Positions 8,906-18,793 of a stretch of DNA of 64,000 nucleotides are shown piece after piece; position 1 is the first letter of the stretch, and every line of letters starts with the position of its first letter. Both the position numbers and the translations under genes were made by a program. Source of the DNA: Sulfurimonas sp. (GTDB taxonomy: Bacteria; Campylobacterota; Campylobacteria; Campylobacterales; Sulfurimonadaceae); NCBI GenBank assembly GCA_028689055.1, contig JAQTWZ010000006.1, positions 17,586-81,585 of the forward strand. The letters run 5' to 3'. The notes under the pieces were generated by a model. The model saw only the letters and a program-made list of their open reading frames with translations, had not been told where the DNA came from and did no database searches.

Positions 8906-9525
8906 CAGTTGCACTTCCTAAAGGTCGTATAGCAAAAGAGACACTTGAGATTTTTGAGACGATTTTCGGTGAATCTTTCAAATTTGATGATAGAAAACTT
9001 ATCTTGGAAACCCCAAACTTCCGTTTTTTACTTGTGAGAAATCAGGATGTCGCGACTTATGTTTTTCATCAAGCAGCAGATATCGGTGTTGTCGGTTTGG
9101 ATACGCTTGAAGAACAAGGACTTGATGTTATCCGTCTTTTAGATCTAAAACGCGGTATTTGTAAAGTGGCTATCGGGATGAAAAACGGTGAAAAACTCGA
9201 TCTCAACAAAGCAGAAATCAAAGTCGCTACAAAGATGGTAAACATCACAAAACGCTACTTTGAACAACGCGCTGTTTCTGTGGATATCATCAAACTTTAC
9301 GGTTCTATCGAACTTGCACCGCTTATCGGGCTTGCGGATATGATTGTAGATATCGTAGAAACAGGTACGACGATGAAACAAAACGGACTTGAAGTCGTAG
9401 AAGATATCATGACATCATCAACTTATCTCATTGCCAACAAAAACAGCTATATCGCAAAGAAAAATGAAGTTCTTGGTATCTATGAAAAGATAAATGAAGT
9501 CATCAAAGCTGAGCAGGCAAACTAG
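8899..9525 (+). CDS. hisG: ATP phosphoribosyltransferase, short form
   Basis: The 208-residue enzyme has LTVALPKGRIAKETLEIF at its N-terminus and the phosphoribosyl-diphosphate binding stretch MIVDIVETGTTMKQNGL. It catalyses the first step of histidine synthesis. Its length is that of the short form, which lacks the C-terminal regulatory domain and normally needs HisZ as an allosteric partner; no hisZ is visible in this window. The start overlaps the coaX end. Confidence 0.92.
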   Translation: MLTVALPKGRIAKETLEIFETIFGESFKFDDRKLILETPNFRFLLVRNQDVATYVFHQAADIGVVGLDTLEEQGLDVIRLLDLKRGICKVAIGMKNGEKLDLNKAEIKVATKMVNITKRYFEQRAVSVDIIKLYGSIELAPLIGLADMIVDIVETGTTMKQNGLEVVEDIMTSSTYLIANKNSYIAKKNEVLGIYEKINEVIKAEQAN

Positions 9526-10209
9526 ATGACAAATCTTGACCTCTACGCAAAAGCGGAACATCTTTTAGGTATCGAAGAGGCGACGGAAGCACTTTATGAT
9601 CTCTATCGCTGTGAACTTGATGAATATAAAATCAAAACACTTTTGGATGTTGGATGCGGTCGCGGCGGTTTTATGCAGCGTATGATAAGTGATGGTGTAG
9701 TATGCAAGGGTGTGGATCTCAGCGCTGTGATGGTTTCTGAGTGCAAAGAGCAGGGGCTTGATGCAGAGTGTATAGATGTAAGTGAAGTAGAAGGAAAATA
9801 CGACGCAGTCGTGAGTATCTTCGATGTACTCAATTTTTTGGATAAAGAGGCACTCACAAAGTTCTTAAACGCAGTGGCAGAGAAACTCAATGATGATGGT
9901 ATTTTTATCGCGGATATCAACACACGCTACGGTTTTAGTGATGTGGCTGAGGGCACCATGAGCAACGACACGGATGCAGAATTTTTGTCTGTAGATGCTG
10001 TTTTTGAAAATGATGAACTGCATACAAAGTTTACGCTCTTTGAGAAAAACGCAGATGGAAACTATACAAAACATCAAGATACTATCGTACAATATTTTCA
10101 TAAAATCACTGCGTTTTCCAAGCTTGATGCACTCAAACTGATAGAAAAACAGACTTTTTCACTCTATGATACAGAAGATAAAACGCTCCTTATTTTCAAA
10201 AAAAGATAG
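9526..10209 (+). CDS. Class I SAM-dependent methyltransferase
   Basis: The 227-residue protein has the Rossmann methyltransferase motif I (TLLDVGCGRGGFMQRMI), the acidic residue after strand 2 (GVDLSAVMV) and motif IV (YDAVVSIFDVLNFL). The substrate is not evident. It directly follows hisG with no spacer and shares the operon, which by itself does not link it to histidine synthesis. Confidence 0.75.
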   Translation: MTNLDLYAKAEHLLGIEEATEALYDLYRCELDEYKIKTLLDVGCGRGGFMQRMISDGVVCKGVDLSAVMVSECKEQGLDAECIDVSEVEGKYDAVVSIFDVLNFLDKEALTKFLNAVAEKLNDDGIFIADINTRYGFSDVAEGTMSNDTDAEFLSVDAVFENDELHTKFTLFEKNADGNYTKHQDTIVQYFHKITAFSKLDALKLIEKQTFSLYDTEDKTLLIFKKR

Positions 10210-10211
10210 TT

Positions 10212-10631
10212 TTGTATCAAATCCTCTCTCTTATCACGACTGCGTTTTTTATAAGCGCATGTTCGGATAACGCAAGTGTTGTCGTATTTGACAAAAATAT
10301 AACGCAGACAGAAATTTCTTGTATGCAGCTGCGTGTCTGGCCACCTGATGCAACGATAGAAAAGTATCTCCAAAGGCAGTATAGTTTTGATGGCAACTGC
10401 TCCTATTTACTTGAAGTATCTACAAAAAACGGCATCACTTGCAACTCAAATCAAAATGTACAAACAAAAGCACTCGGGACTTTTCCTACAAGTTATATCA
10501 AGATGGAAATTTTGAGGGAAAAAACCCTAGCATATAGTTATTATAAGGATTTACAAGGGGATGTAGAACTCTCTGATGTCAAGAGAGCCTGTGATAGGAT
10601 GGGAGAAGATTTACTCTTTTTTTCTAAATAA
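10212..10631 (+). CDS. Small putative lipoprotein
   Basis: The 139-residue product begins at a TTG and carries a lipoprotein signal (MYQILSLITTAFFISAC, lipobox ISAC). The mature part has three further cysteines near residues 34, 59 and 73 and a late one at about 130. It follows the methyltransferase by 2 nt. The family is unknown to me. Its 3' end overlaps the convergent gene by 21 bp. Confidence 0.55.
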   Translation: MYQILSLITTAFFISACSDNASVVVFDKNITQTEISCMQLRVWPPDATIEKYLQRQYSFDGNCSYLLEVSTKNGITCNSNQNVQTKALGTFPTSYIKMEILREKTLAYSYYKDLQGDVELSDVKRACDRMGEDLLFFSK

Positions 10632-11009
10632 GTGGTAGTTTTCTTTTTCGAGCATACTTTCAATGTATTCTGGTGGACATTTTGAGAGTTTTGTCCATGC
10701 ACCTGATGGAAGGCGCATTTCTAGTTTTTTCTTTTCACGTAATTTGATGATTTTTTTCATAGAGAGAACTTTTGTGACAGGAAGAAAATCTATGTCTGTA
10801 AGATCGACATCTTTTTTATAAAAAATCGTCTGTTTTTTAAAGTTTCCCCAACCCGGTATTCCCTCTTCAGTGTAAGGAACTTCGTAGCCGTTTTTGAATG
10901 TAACCATCATTTTATAGTGAGACTCTTCAAAAACCTGCGTTACTTTTCCTGCACCAAAAACTATACCGTATAATTTATCGCCGACTTTTACTTTTTTAAA
11001 ATAACTCAT
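10611..11009 (-). CDS. Conserved hypothetical protein with N-terminal beta-barrel-like region
   Basis: The 132-residue protein begins MSYFKKVKVGDKLYGIVFGAG, with a valine/glycine pattern like CarD/KOW or SH3-like small barrels, followed by a basic helical tail. An AGGAG site precedes the ATG by 8 nt. It is a single gene, tail-to-tail with the lipoprotein. The barrel resemblance is only a pattern impression, and the function is not known. Confidence 0.55.
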   Translation of the reverse strand: MSYFKKVKVGDKLYGIVFGAGKVTQVFEESHYKMMVTFKNGYEVPYTEEGIPGWGNFKKQTIFYKKDVDLTDIDFLPVTKVLSMKKIIKLREKKKLEMRLPSGAWTKLSKCPPEYIESMLEKENYHLFRKKE

Positions 11010-11070
11010 ATTTTTTAGCTCCTATTTTTTTGAACATACAAGTATATCAGAGAAAAGTTACCTCTTGATT

Positions 11071-11700
11071 TCATTGTATAAATTCGATTATTTCGTCAAA
11101 ATCTAAACGCAACTGTGGGGATTGTTCATTGATTCGATAGCCAAAAGGTAAAAACATTGCAAGTTGATAGTGTGTTCTATCGAGTCCGAGTATCTCTTCT
11201 ATGACCTCTTTTTCAAAGCCTTCTATAGGGCATGAATCTATGCCGATAAACGCAGCAGCACTCATCATATTTGCTGCGGCTATATATGTTTGTTTGGAAG
11301 TCCAAGCATAGATATTTGCATCAGAACTGAGTGTTTCACTCAGATGTGAAGCATACAGATCGAGATAAAAATCAAGTTTTTCTTGAGGCATATTGCGTCT
11401 TTGAAATCTTTTTTTTGGCAGTGTTGATGCTGGTTTGACTGAGTCGATACCGGCCAAAATAACTACGAGATGTGAGCATGTTGTGATTTGTACTTGATTC
11501 CAGCAAAAAGGCTGTAGTTTTTCTTTAAGCTCTTGATTTGTGATAACTAAAAACTTCCATGCTTCCATACCAAAAGAGGAGGGTGATTTGCGAGCGCATT
11601 CGAGGATAAAACGGATATCTTCATCGGATATCTTTTTTTCTTTATCAAATACTTTACAGGCGTGTCTAAAATCCATTGCTTCTAAAAATTTCTTTTTCAT
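11071..11700 (-). CDS. NAD(P)H-dependent nitroreductase family protein
   Basis: The 209-residue flavoprotein has the FMN-contacting N-terminus (FRHACKVFDKEKKISDEDI, where many members have RRS), CARKSPSSFGMEAWKFLVI, and the second flavin region TYIAAANMMSAAAFIGIDSCPIEGF. Members reduce quinones, nitroaromatics or flavins using NAD(P)H. It lies 10 nt downstream of the membrane phosphoesterase and has an AAAAGG ribosome site. Confidence 0.85.
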   Translation of the reverse strand: MKKKFLEAMDFRHACKVFDKEKKISDEDIRFILECARKSPSSFGMEAWKFLVITNQELKEKLQPFCWNQVQITTCSHLVVILAGIDSVKPASTLPKKRFQRRNMPQEKLDFYLDLYASHLSETLSSDANIYAWTSKQTYIAAANMMSAAAFIGIDSCPIEGFEKEVIEEILGLDRTHYQLAMFLPFGYRINEQSPQLRLDFDEIIEFIQ

Positions 11701-11710
11701 TTTTTTCCTT

Positions 11711-12832
11711 TTATTTTGGTTCTATAGTGATGTGTGTAATCTCTGAGCTTGCGCCCAAACGCATAGGCGGACCCCAAAATCCCGTCCCTTTGTTGACATA
11801 AATCTGGAGTGTTTCGTTGTGCTCATGCAGACCGCTTACATAGGGTTGTTGCAATTGTACTAAAAATCTAAAAGGATAGAGTTGTCCGCCGTGCGTATGA
11901 CCGCTGAGCATGAGATCGACTCCATTTTGTACCTCTTCGATAAAACGCGGCTGATGTGCGAGTAAAATGGTAGGAGATGCTTCATCTTTGCCTTTTAGCG
12001 CTAGTTCAAGTTCAGGCATATGGTGCAAAACTCTATACCCAAAAAGATCATAAACGCCCGCAAGATTGAAGCCATTATTAGGCTCTCCAATATAAACATT
12101 TTCATTTTCCAAGACTTTTATACCCAAAGATTTGACTGCGTTTAGGATGGCATCTATATCGTGAAAATACTCATGATTTCCGACGATAAAATAGGTCCCG
12201 TATTTTGTTTGTAAGTATTGCAGCTCATGGAGCGCAGGCATAGCATGAGCGAGTTTTATATCGACAAGATCACCGGTGATAACGACGATATCAGGATTGA
12301 GAGTATTTACCCTTTGAACAAGTGAAGCGATAAACTTTGCATCGATAAGCCCGCCGATATGGATATCGCTGAGTTGGATTATTTTGTAAGATTGTTTGAG
12401 GTCTTTGAGTTTGATAGTGACTTTTTCGAGTTTGACAAATTTTGCTTCATAGATGGCTTTTGCACTCAGAGCGAAGGCGAGACCGAAAGAGGAGATATCA
12501 AGTGTTTTTTTGAAAAATTCTCGTCTTTTTGGCACAAGAGGTACTGCGTTTAGAAAAAGTCGGGAGATATCATAAAATAGAGCTGTACAAAAGAGCAAAA
12601 ACAAAATACCTATAGGTAAAGAGACTAAGAAAAAAAGCCAGTTTGGAAAATCACCCGTGTATCGGCCTATCATATAGACGATAATGCCGGCATAGTTAAA
12701 GTATAAAAAATAGCGTAACCATCGTTTGTGTTTTGCACTGAGATGCAAATGATGAATATATCTGCGGGAGATGTACATATTTAGAAGGGCAAAAACGCCT
12801 AAAAAAGCGATAATAAAAAGAGTTGTTTTCAT
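11711..12832 (-). CDS. Membrane-anchored metallophosphoesterase (YaeI/YkuE-like)
   Basis: The 373-residue protein has about four N-terminal membrane segments up to residue 120 and then a calcineurin-like phosphoesterase domain carrying all metal-binding blocks: LSDIHIGG, VITGDLVD, VGNHEY, LLAHQPRF and LSGHTHGGQLYP. Related proteins cleave lipid-linked or nucleotide phosphoesters at the membrane; UDP-diacylglucosamine hydrolysis in lipid A synthesis is one known role of soluble relatives. It is divergent from the amidoligase operon and upstream of the nitroreductase gene. Confidence 0.85.
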   Translation of the reverse strand: MKTTLFIIAFLGVFALLNMYISRRYIHHLHLSAKHKRWLRYFLYFNYAGIIVYMIGRYTGDFPNWLFFLVSLPIGILFLLFCTALFYDISRLFLNAVPLVPKRREFFKKTLDISSFGLAFALSAKAIYEAKFVKLEKVTIKLKDLKQSYKIIQLSDIHIGGLIDAKFIASLVQRVNTLNPDIVVITGDLVDIKLAHAMPALHELQYLQTKYGTYFIVGNHEYFHDIDAILNAVKSLGIKVLENENVYIGEPNNGFNLAGVYDLFGYRVLHHMPELELALKGKDEASPTILLAHQPRFIEEVQNGVDLMLSGHTHGGQLYPFRFLVQLQQPYVSGLHEHNETLQIYVNKGTGFWGPPMRLGASSEITHITIEPK

Positions 12833-12884
12833 AAATGGTAGTATATCTAATCAATAGTAGAGAAAGTAGGCGAAATCTTTATGG

Positions 12885-12890
12885 TATAAT
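12885..12890 (+). promoter_or_regulatory. -10 element upstream of the amidoligase operon
   Basis: TATAAT, preceded by TGG, lies 40 nt before the start codon at 12930. A second TATAAT occurs at 12909-12914, but it is too close to the AGGGG ribosome site to be preferred. Confidence 0.5.
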
Positions 12891-12929
12891 CTTTGTATCA
12901 ACAAGAATATAATATTAGGGGTCTGCATC

Positions 12930-15900
12930 ATGGCATTAAAGGTCGTTATTTCACATAAAACACATTATAAGTATGATAGGTTTATCTCGTTATCTCCTCA
13001 TGTAATCAGACTTCGTCCTGCACCTCACAGCAGGACACCAATCGAGTCTTATGCTCTCAAAATAACTCCTAAAGAACATTTTATCAACTGGCAGCAAGAC
13101 CCTTTTGGAAATTATCTTGCTAGAATTGTTTTCCCTGAAAAAGTAAAAGAATTCGGCATCGATGTGGAAATACTTGCAGATTTGATTACTATCAATCCGT
13201 TTGACTTTTTCGTTGATGATAGTGCAAAAGATTTTCCCTTTGAGTACAACAAAGAGCTCAAAAAAGAGCTTTTACCATATCTTGAGCTAGAAGAAGATGG
13301 CAAAAAACTCAAAAAATTTATGCAGGGGCTTGACCTTACGCCAAGACCGATTATCGACTTTTTGGTTTATCTCAATACGGAAATTTATAGTTATCTGAAC
13401 TATACGGTGCGCCTTGATCCAGGTGTGCAAACCTGTGAAGTGACACTTGGAAACAAACTCGGAAGCTGTAGGGATTATGCTTGGCTTTTTGTTCAGGTAT
13501 TGCGTCAGTTAGGGCTTGCAGGACGATTTGTCTCAGGATATCTCGTACAACTCAAAGCGGATGAGAAGTCACTTGATGGTCCAAGCGGTCCTGAAGAAGA
13601 TTTTACAGACCTTCATGCGTGGACGGAGGTTTATATTCCGGGTGCTGGCTGGGTCGGACTGGATGCAACAAGCGGACTTTTTGCGGGAGAGGGTCATATT
13701 CCTCTTGCGTGTACACCAAATTTTGAAAGTGCTCATGCTATCGAAGGTTTGGGTGATAAGTGTGAAGTCGAATTTGAATATTCAAATACGGTCACAAGGG
13801 TATTTGAATCGCCTCGTGTGACAAAGCCATATAGAGAAGACCAATGGAATGCGATCTATAATCTCGGTTTTGAAGTGGATAAAGAGCTTGAAGAAAATGA
13901 TGTAAGACTCACAATGGGCGGAGAGCCTACTTTTGTCTCTATCGATGATATGGAGTCTCCTCAGTGGAATACAGATGCAGATGGTGAACATAAGCGCGAA
14001 CTCGCAGACAAACTCTCAAGAAAACTTCTTGCTTCATTTACAAAGGGTGGGATGCTTCACTACGCACAAGGAAAATGGTATCCCGGAGAGCCAATACCAA
14101 GATGGCAGACATCTATCATCTGGAGAAAAGACGGCAAGCAGATATGGAAAAATCCTGAACTTTTTGCAGACATGAATGAAACTTACACTTATACAAACGC
14201 AGATGCGCAGAAGTTTATAAGTACCTTAGCGCTCATGCTCGGTATCAGCGATAAAAATGTCATAAAAGCTTATGAAGATCCTCTTTATTACATCATGAAA
14301 GAAGCGGCACTGCCTATAGATGTTGACCCTATGAAAGCGGATCTGAGCGATCCGCTAGAGAGACAAAACATAGCTAAAGTCCTTGCACAGGGTTTAAACA
14401 AAGAAGTAGCTTATGTTTTACCGTTGAACTTTGGAGAAGTGAAATGGCTGAGTTCTGGGTGGGAGTTTAGAAGAGGAGAGTTGTTCCTCATCCCTGGAAA
14501 CTCACCTGTAGGTCTGAGACTGCCTATGGATTCGCTCATGCAAAAACCAAAAGCAGAGTTGCCTCTGCATTTTGAGCCGGATCTTTTTGCTGATGTTCCC
14601 GGTTTTGACAAGCTTCGTAAAGATGCAAGAACACGATATGAGAAGCGCTTGAAGATCAAAGATTCTCAGGAAAATGTTTTTGTAAGAACTGCATTAAATG
14701 TAGAAGTCAGAGACGGGAAACTCTATATCTTTTTGCCGCCAATCAACCATACTCAGGCGTTTTTGGATCTGATGGTGAGTATAGAAGAAGTAGCAAAAAA
14801 ACTTGATATCAAAGTCGTACTCGAAGGTTATGAGCCCGCTCATGACCTCAGACTTGATCGTGTAAAAGTGACACCTGATCCTGGTGTAATTGAAGTGAAT
14901 ATGCAACCATCAAGTACTTGGGGTGAACTCAATGATATTTTGGGTGTACTTTATAGAGATGCAAGAGAGTCGCGTTTGGGAACACAAAAGTTTATGCTTG
15001 ATGGCAAACATACGGGCACAGGTGGAGGCAATCATGTCACTATCGGTGCGATGAACCCATCAGACTCTCCGCTTCTAAGACGCCCTGAACTTTTACGCAG
15101 TTTGATTACATTTTGGCAGCATCATCCGGGTCTTTCTTATCTTTTTTCTGGTTCTTTTATCGGGCCGACATCTCAGGCACCGCGTGTGGATGAGGGAAGA
15201 GCTGAAAATCTTTATGAACTTGAGATTGCGTTTTCACAGATACCACAAGACGGTGAAGTGCCGTTTTGGCTTACAGACAGACTCTTCCGCCATATGCTCA
15301 CGGATATCACCGGAAATACACACCGTTCGGAGTTTTGTATAGATAAACTCTACTCACCTGATTCAAGTTCCGGACGTTTGGGTATCTTGGAGCTTCGTGC
15401 ATTTGATATGCCGCCTCACTCGCAGATGGCACTTTTACAGATGCTTCTTGTACGTACCTTAGTTTCGCTTTTTTGGAAAAAACCGTATAAACACAAACTT
15501 GTTCGTTGGGGTACGCAGCTGCATGATAAGTTCTTGTTGGAGCACTATGTCAAAGAAGATATCAGAGATATTGTCGAGTTTTTAAACAATGAAGGGTATG
15601 CGTTTGAGCTTGACTGGTTTGATCCTTTCTTTGAGTTTAGATTTCCATTGTATGGAATGGCAACGGTTGAAAACTTCCATCTTGAACTGCGTGCAGCGAT
15701 AGAACCGTGGAATGTTTTGGGTGAAGAGAGTGGTTCACAAGGGACTGCGCGTTATGTTGACTCTTCACTTGAACGTGTACAAGTCAAAGTCAACCACTTT
15801 ACTCCTGAGCGTTATGTGCTTACTTGTAACGGCGTGGTTGTTCCTCTGAGTCCAACGGGAGTTGAAGGTGAATTTGTTGCAGGTGTAAAATACAAAGCAT

Positions 15901-16301
15901 GGCAACCATGGTCTGCGCTGCATCCGACTATCGGGGTAGATACACCACTTACTTTTGATGTGGTTGACAAATGGAATCAGCGCTCTATTGGCGGGATGAC
16001 CTATCATGTAGCACATCCAGGCGGAAGAACATATGACACTTTCCCTGTCAACTCTTATGAAGCAGAGTCCAGACGTATCAACAGATTTTGGGATTTTAAT
16101 CATACTCAGGGTGAACTTGAATATGTGCCTTCATCTATAGTACAGCAAAATATAGTTGAGGTCAACGGAACAAAACGCGCAGTTATAACAAAAGAGGCAA
16201 ATAAAAATAAAGATACGAAAAGATTTTATTTCCAAAATGTCTCACCGAGTTTGGAGTATCCAAATACGCTTGATTTAAGAAGAAAGTGGGCAAAGCAGTA
16301 G
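12930..16301 (+). CDS. Transglutaminase-like domain fused to DUF2126 amidoligase
   Basis: The 1,123-residue protein has an N-terminal beta region found before bacterial transglutaminases, then a transglutaminase-like core with catalytic Cys180 (NKLGSCRDYAWLFVQV), His229 (DLHAWTEVYIPG) and Asp245 (VGLDATSG). After about residue 300 comes DUF2126, annotated in domain databases as a putative amidoligase related to glutamine synthetase. Its conserved blocks include MGGEPTFVSIDD, GKHTGTGGGNHVTIGAMNPS and GRLGILELRAFDMPPHSQ. The two halves could cut and form amide bonds on one substrate. It heads a three-gene operon and touches the next gene without a spacer. This is a well-known domain fusion, but its substrate is unknown. 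Confidence 0.88.
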   Translation: MALKVVISHKTHYKYDRFISLSPHVIRLRPAPHSRTPIESYALKITPKEHFINWQQDPFGNYLARIVFPEKVKEFGIDVEILADLITINPFDFFVDDSAKDFPFEYNKELKKELLPYLELEEDGKKLKKFMQGLDLTPRPIIDFLVYLNTEIYSYLNYTVRLDPGVQTCEVTLGNKLGSCRDYAWLFVQVLRQLGLAGRFVSGYLVQLKADEKSLDGPSGPEEDFTDLHAWTEVYIPGAGWVGLDATSGLFAGEGHIPLACTPNFESAHAIEGLGDKCEVEFEYSNTVTRVFESPRVTKPYREDQWNAIYNLGFEVDKELEENDVRLTMGGEPTFVSIDDMESPQWNTDADGEHKRELADKLSRKLLASFTKGGMLHYAQGKWYPGEPIPRWQTSIIWRKDGKQIWKNPELFADMNETYTYTNADAQKFISTLALMLGISDKNVIKAYEDPLYYIMKEAALPIDVDPMKADLSDPLERQNIAKVLAQGLNKEVAYVLPLNFGEVKWLSSGWEFRRGELFLIPGNSPVGLRLPMDSLMQKPKAELPLHFEPDLFADVPGFDKLRKDARTRYEKRLKIKDSQENVFVRTALNVEVRDGKLYIFLPPINHTQAFLDLMVSIEEVAKKLDIKVVLEGYEPAHDLRLDRVKVTPDPGVIEVNMQPSSTWGELNDILGVLYRDARESRLGTQKFMLDGKHTGTGGGNHVTIGAMNPSDSPLLRRPELLRSLITFWQHHPGLSYLFSGSFIGPTSQAPRVDEGRAENLYELEIAFSQIPQDGEVPFWLTDRLFRHMLTDITGNTHRSEFCIDKLYSPDSSSGRLGILELRAFDMPPHSQMALLQMLLVRTLVSLFWKKPYKHKLVRWGTQLHDKFLLEHYVKEDIRDIVEFLNNEGYAFELDWFDPFFEFRFPLYGMATVENFHLELRAAIEPWNVLGEESGSQGTARYVDSSLERVQVKVNHFTPERYVLTCNGVVVPLSPTGVEGEFVAGVKYKAWQPWSALHPTIGVDTPLTFDVVDKWNQRSIGGMTYHVAHPGGRTYDTFPVNSYEAESRRINRFWDFNHTQGELEYVPSSIVQQNIVEVNGTKRAVITKEANKNKDTKRFYFQNVSPSLEYPNTLDLRRKWAKQ

Positions 16302-18791
16302 ATGCCGATTTTCGACGAATATGTGTTAAAAGCATCGCTTGATGAGATGTTTGATGAAAATAAAACGATAAAAAAACATTGGCAAGAAATCGCCGATAGT
16401 CTGGAGTCTTCGGGCTTTGATGAACTTGAGAGTAAACAAAACGAGATAGACTGGTTTCTAAAAGAGAATGATGTTACATACAATGTCTATGAAAACCTTG
16501 ATGCTAAAGTCAATCGCTCATGGAATCTCGATCCTATCCCTTTTGTGATATCCTCTGAAGAATGGGATGAAGTAGCGATAGGTCTCAAGCAAAGGGCTAA
16601 GCTTTTAAATCTCATTCTTAAAGACCTCTATAACGAGAGAAAACTTATCAAAGAAAATATCATACCTGCTGAGGTGCTTTTTGCTCATAAAGGTTTTGCG
16701 ACTGAAGCTTTTGACTTTGGAAGTCGGGAAAATTTTAACCTCTACTTTTATGCTACGGATATGGCAAGAGGCCCCAATGGAAAAATGTGGGTCGTTAATG
16801 ATAGAACACAAGCACCGTCGGGTCTTGGATATGCCTTAGAAAACAGGCTCACGATGAATGCCATTTCAAAAGGACTCTATCAAGAGACACCTAGAAAGAG
16901 ACTGTTTCATTTTTTTGAAGATTTTAGAAATCTATTTCAGAGTCTTAGTCCAGACAAAGAGAGTGTTTCGGTACTGCTCACCCCCGGACCTTACAACGAA
17001 ACCTACTTTGAACATGCTTTTTTAAGTTCTTATCTCAATTTGACACTTGCGCAAGGTGATGACTTACTTGTCAAAAATGATACGCTTTGGCTCAAGAGTC
17101 TTGGTGGACTCAAAAAAGTGCAAACACTCTTACGAAGAGTGGACGACAGATATTGCGATCCGCTGGAGCTAAACGACAGTTCAAGACTCGGTGTATCGGG
17201 ACTTTTGGATACTGCAAGAGTAGGAAATGTCAACCTGCTCAATCCTGTAGGAAGTGCAATCCTTGAAAATATTGGGCTCAATCCTTTTATGGAAAAAGCC
17301 TGCGAATATCTTTTAGGTGAAAAACTTATCTTGCCACAAATAGCGACTTGGTGGTGCGGACAGGAAAAAGCACTCAAGTTTGTACTGAAAAACCTTGAGA
17401 CACTTATCGTCAAAAATATCGACAGAACTGTAACGGTTGAAGCGTTTTTTTGTAAAAAAATGAGTAAAGAAGAGTTGGAACTCTTACGAGAGAAAATCAC
17501 CAAAAATCCTTATCAGTATGTTGCGCAAGAGGAGATAAATTTCTCTACTATACCGTTTTATGCAGATAAAAAGATTGAGCCACGCAACGCTTCAATCCGT
17601 GCGTTTAGTATCAAAGCAGGAGATGAATATTCTGTTATGAATGGCGGACTTGTCCGCGTTTCAGCTACAAAAGATTCACTGCTTGTCTCTTCACAAAAAG
17701 GCGGGACAAGCAAAGATCTTTGGATACTCGGCAAAGATGATATAGAGATGTGTATCCTCAATAGCTTTAAATACTCAAAATATGTAGATACCTCTATCGA
17801 AAACCTCTCTACACTCAAAGCAGAAAATCTCTTTTGGCTTGGACGTTATCTGGCTCGCTCGATTACTACGACAAGATTTATACTTCAAATAGTCAAAAAG
17901 CTGGCAAGTTTTTACAGATTTGATATGCAAAGTACAAAAGAATCTCAAGAAGTTTTACATACTGCACTGACACATTTGACGATGACATATCCAGGATTTT
18001 TATCGCTCAAGGAGCATTCAAGTGAAGCTATTATGGATGAGATACTCTCCGTAATAAAAGATACTTCACGTCCGGGAAGCCTTACTTATACCCTATTTAT
18101 GCTACTAAACGCCAATCTCAATCTCAAAGATATCTTAGCAATGGAGTCATGGAAACTACATGATAAGATGAAAAATGAATGGTTTGAGTTCTTAAACTCT
18201 GACAAAAAATCAAATATTTATATAGCAGGTAAACTTGAGAATACACTTATTTATCTCATGGCATATAAAGAACTTGTGCAAGAGAGTATCTTTAAAGAAC
18301 AGGGGCTTTTGCTCTATGAAATCGGTTCAAAAATAGAAGATACGATTTTGCTTCTTTCCTTGTGCCGCTCGCTCATGACACTTGATATTGATAAGTCCAT
18401 GGAGTATGATATATTGGATTCTCTGCTTCATACTATGGAGAGCTTTAACGCCTATAGAGCACATTACAAGAGCTCTTTGATGCTTGAGAATGTAGTCGAG
18501 TTTGTTGTACTCAATAGACAGTTTCCTAAGTCTATCATCCATATTTGTAAAGAACTGATAGATGACTTTAAGTTACTTCCAAAGTCTAAAGCGATAGTGA
18601 GTGATTATGAAGAACCGATATACAAAGCGTATAAGATATTAGCGTCTATGGAAGTTTCAAAAGTGTTGCAATTAAAAGAAAATGAAGTCGTCTTTTTTGA
18701 GTTTGACACCCTGCTTGCAGAGTTGTCACAGCTTTATATTGATTGCTCCAATGAGTTTACTAAAACATATTTTTCACATAATGACGAGTAA
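16302..18791 (+). CDS. Circularly permuted ATP-grasp fused to alpha-E domain
   Basis: In this 829-residue fusion, residues up to about 490 match the circularly permuted ATP-grasp family, with VLLTPGPYNETYFEHAFLSS, the LLRRVDDRYCDPLEL block (family pattern RRxDDxxxDP) and VGNVNLLNPVGSAILEN. The last 320 residues are an alpha-E domain starting LKAENLFWLGRYLARSITTT. ATP-grasp enzymes activate a carboxylate with ATP and join it to an amine; alpha-E is an all-helical partner of unknown role. The glycine-rich stretch seen in the stand-alone paralogue at 22.3 kb (VAEAGGYGVLFG) is here IDRTVTVEAFF, so ATP binding may differ. It starts immediately after the amidoligase stop. Confidence 0.85.
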   Translation: MPIFDEYVLKASLDEMFDENKTIKKHWQEIADSLESSGFDELESKQNEIDWFLKENDVTYNVYENLDAKVNRSWNLDPIPFVISSEEWDEVAIGLKQRAKLLNLILKDLYNERKLIKENIIPAEVLFAHKGFATEAFDFGSRENFNLYFYATDMARGPNGKMWVVNDRTQAPSGLGYALENRLTMNAISKGLYQETPRKRLFHFFEDFRNLFQSLSPDKESVSVLLTPGPYNETYFEHAFLSSYLNLTLAQGDDLLVKNDTLWLKSLGGLKKVQTLLRRVDDRYCDPLELNDSSRLGVSGLLDTARVGNVNLLNPVGSAILENIGLNPFMEKACEYLLGEKLILPQIATWWCGQEKALKFVLKNLETLIVKNIDRTVTVEAFFCKKMSKEELELLREKITKNPYQYVAQEEINFSTIPFYADKKIEPRNASIRAFSIKAGDEYSVMNGGLVRVSATKDSLLVSSQKGGTSKDLWILGKDDIEMCILNSFKYSKYVDTSIENLSTLKAENLFWLGRYLARSITTTRFILQIVKKLASFYRFDMQSTKESQEVLHTALTHLTMTYPGFLSLKEHSSEAIMDEILSVIKDTSRPGSLTYTLFMLLNANLNLKDILAMESWKLHDKMKNEWFEFLNSDKKSNIYIAGKLENTLIYLMAYKELVQESIFKEQGLLLYEIGSKIEDTILLLSLCRSLMTLDIDKSMEYDILDSLLHTMESFNAYRAHYKSSLMLENVVEFVVLNRQFPKSIIHICKELIDDFKLLPKSKAIVSDYEEPIYKAYKILASMEVSKVLQLKENEVVFFEFDTLLAELSQLYIDCSNEFTKTYFSHNDE

Positions 18792-18793
18792 AG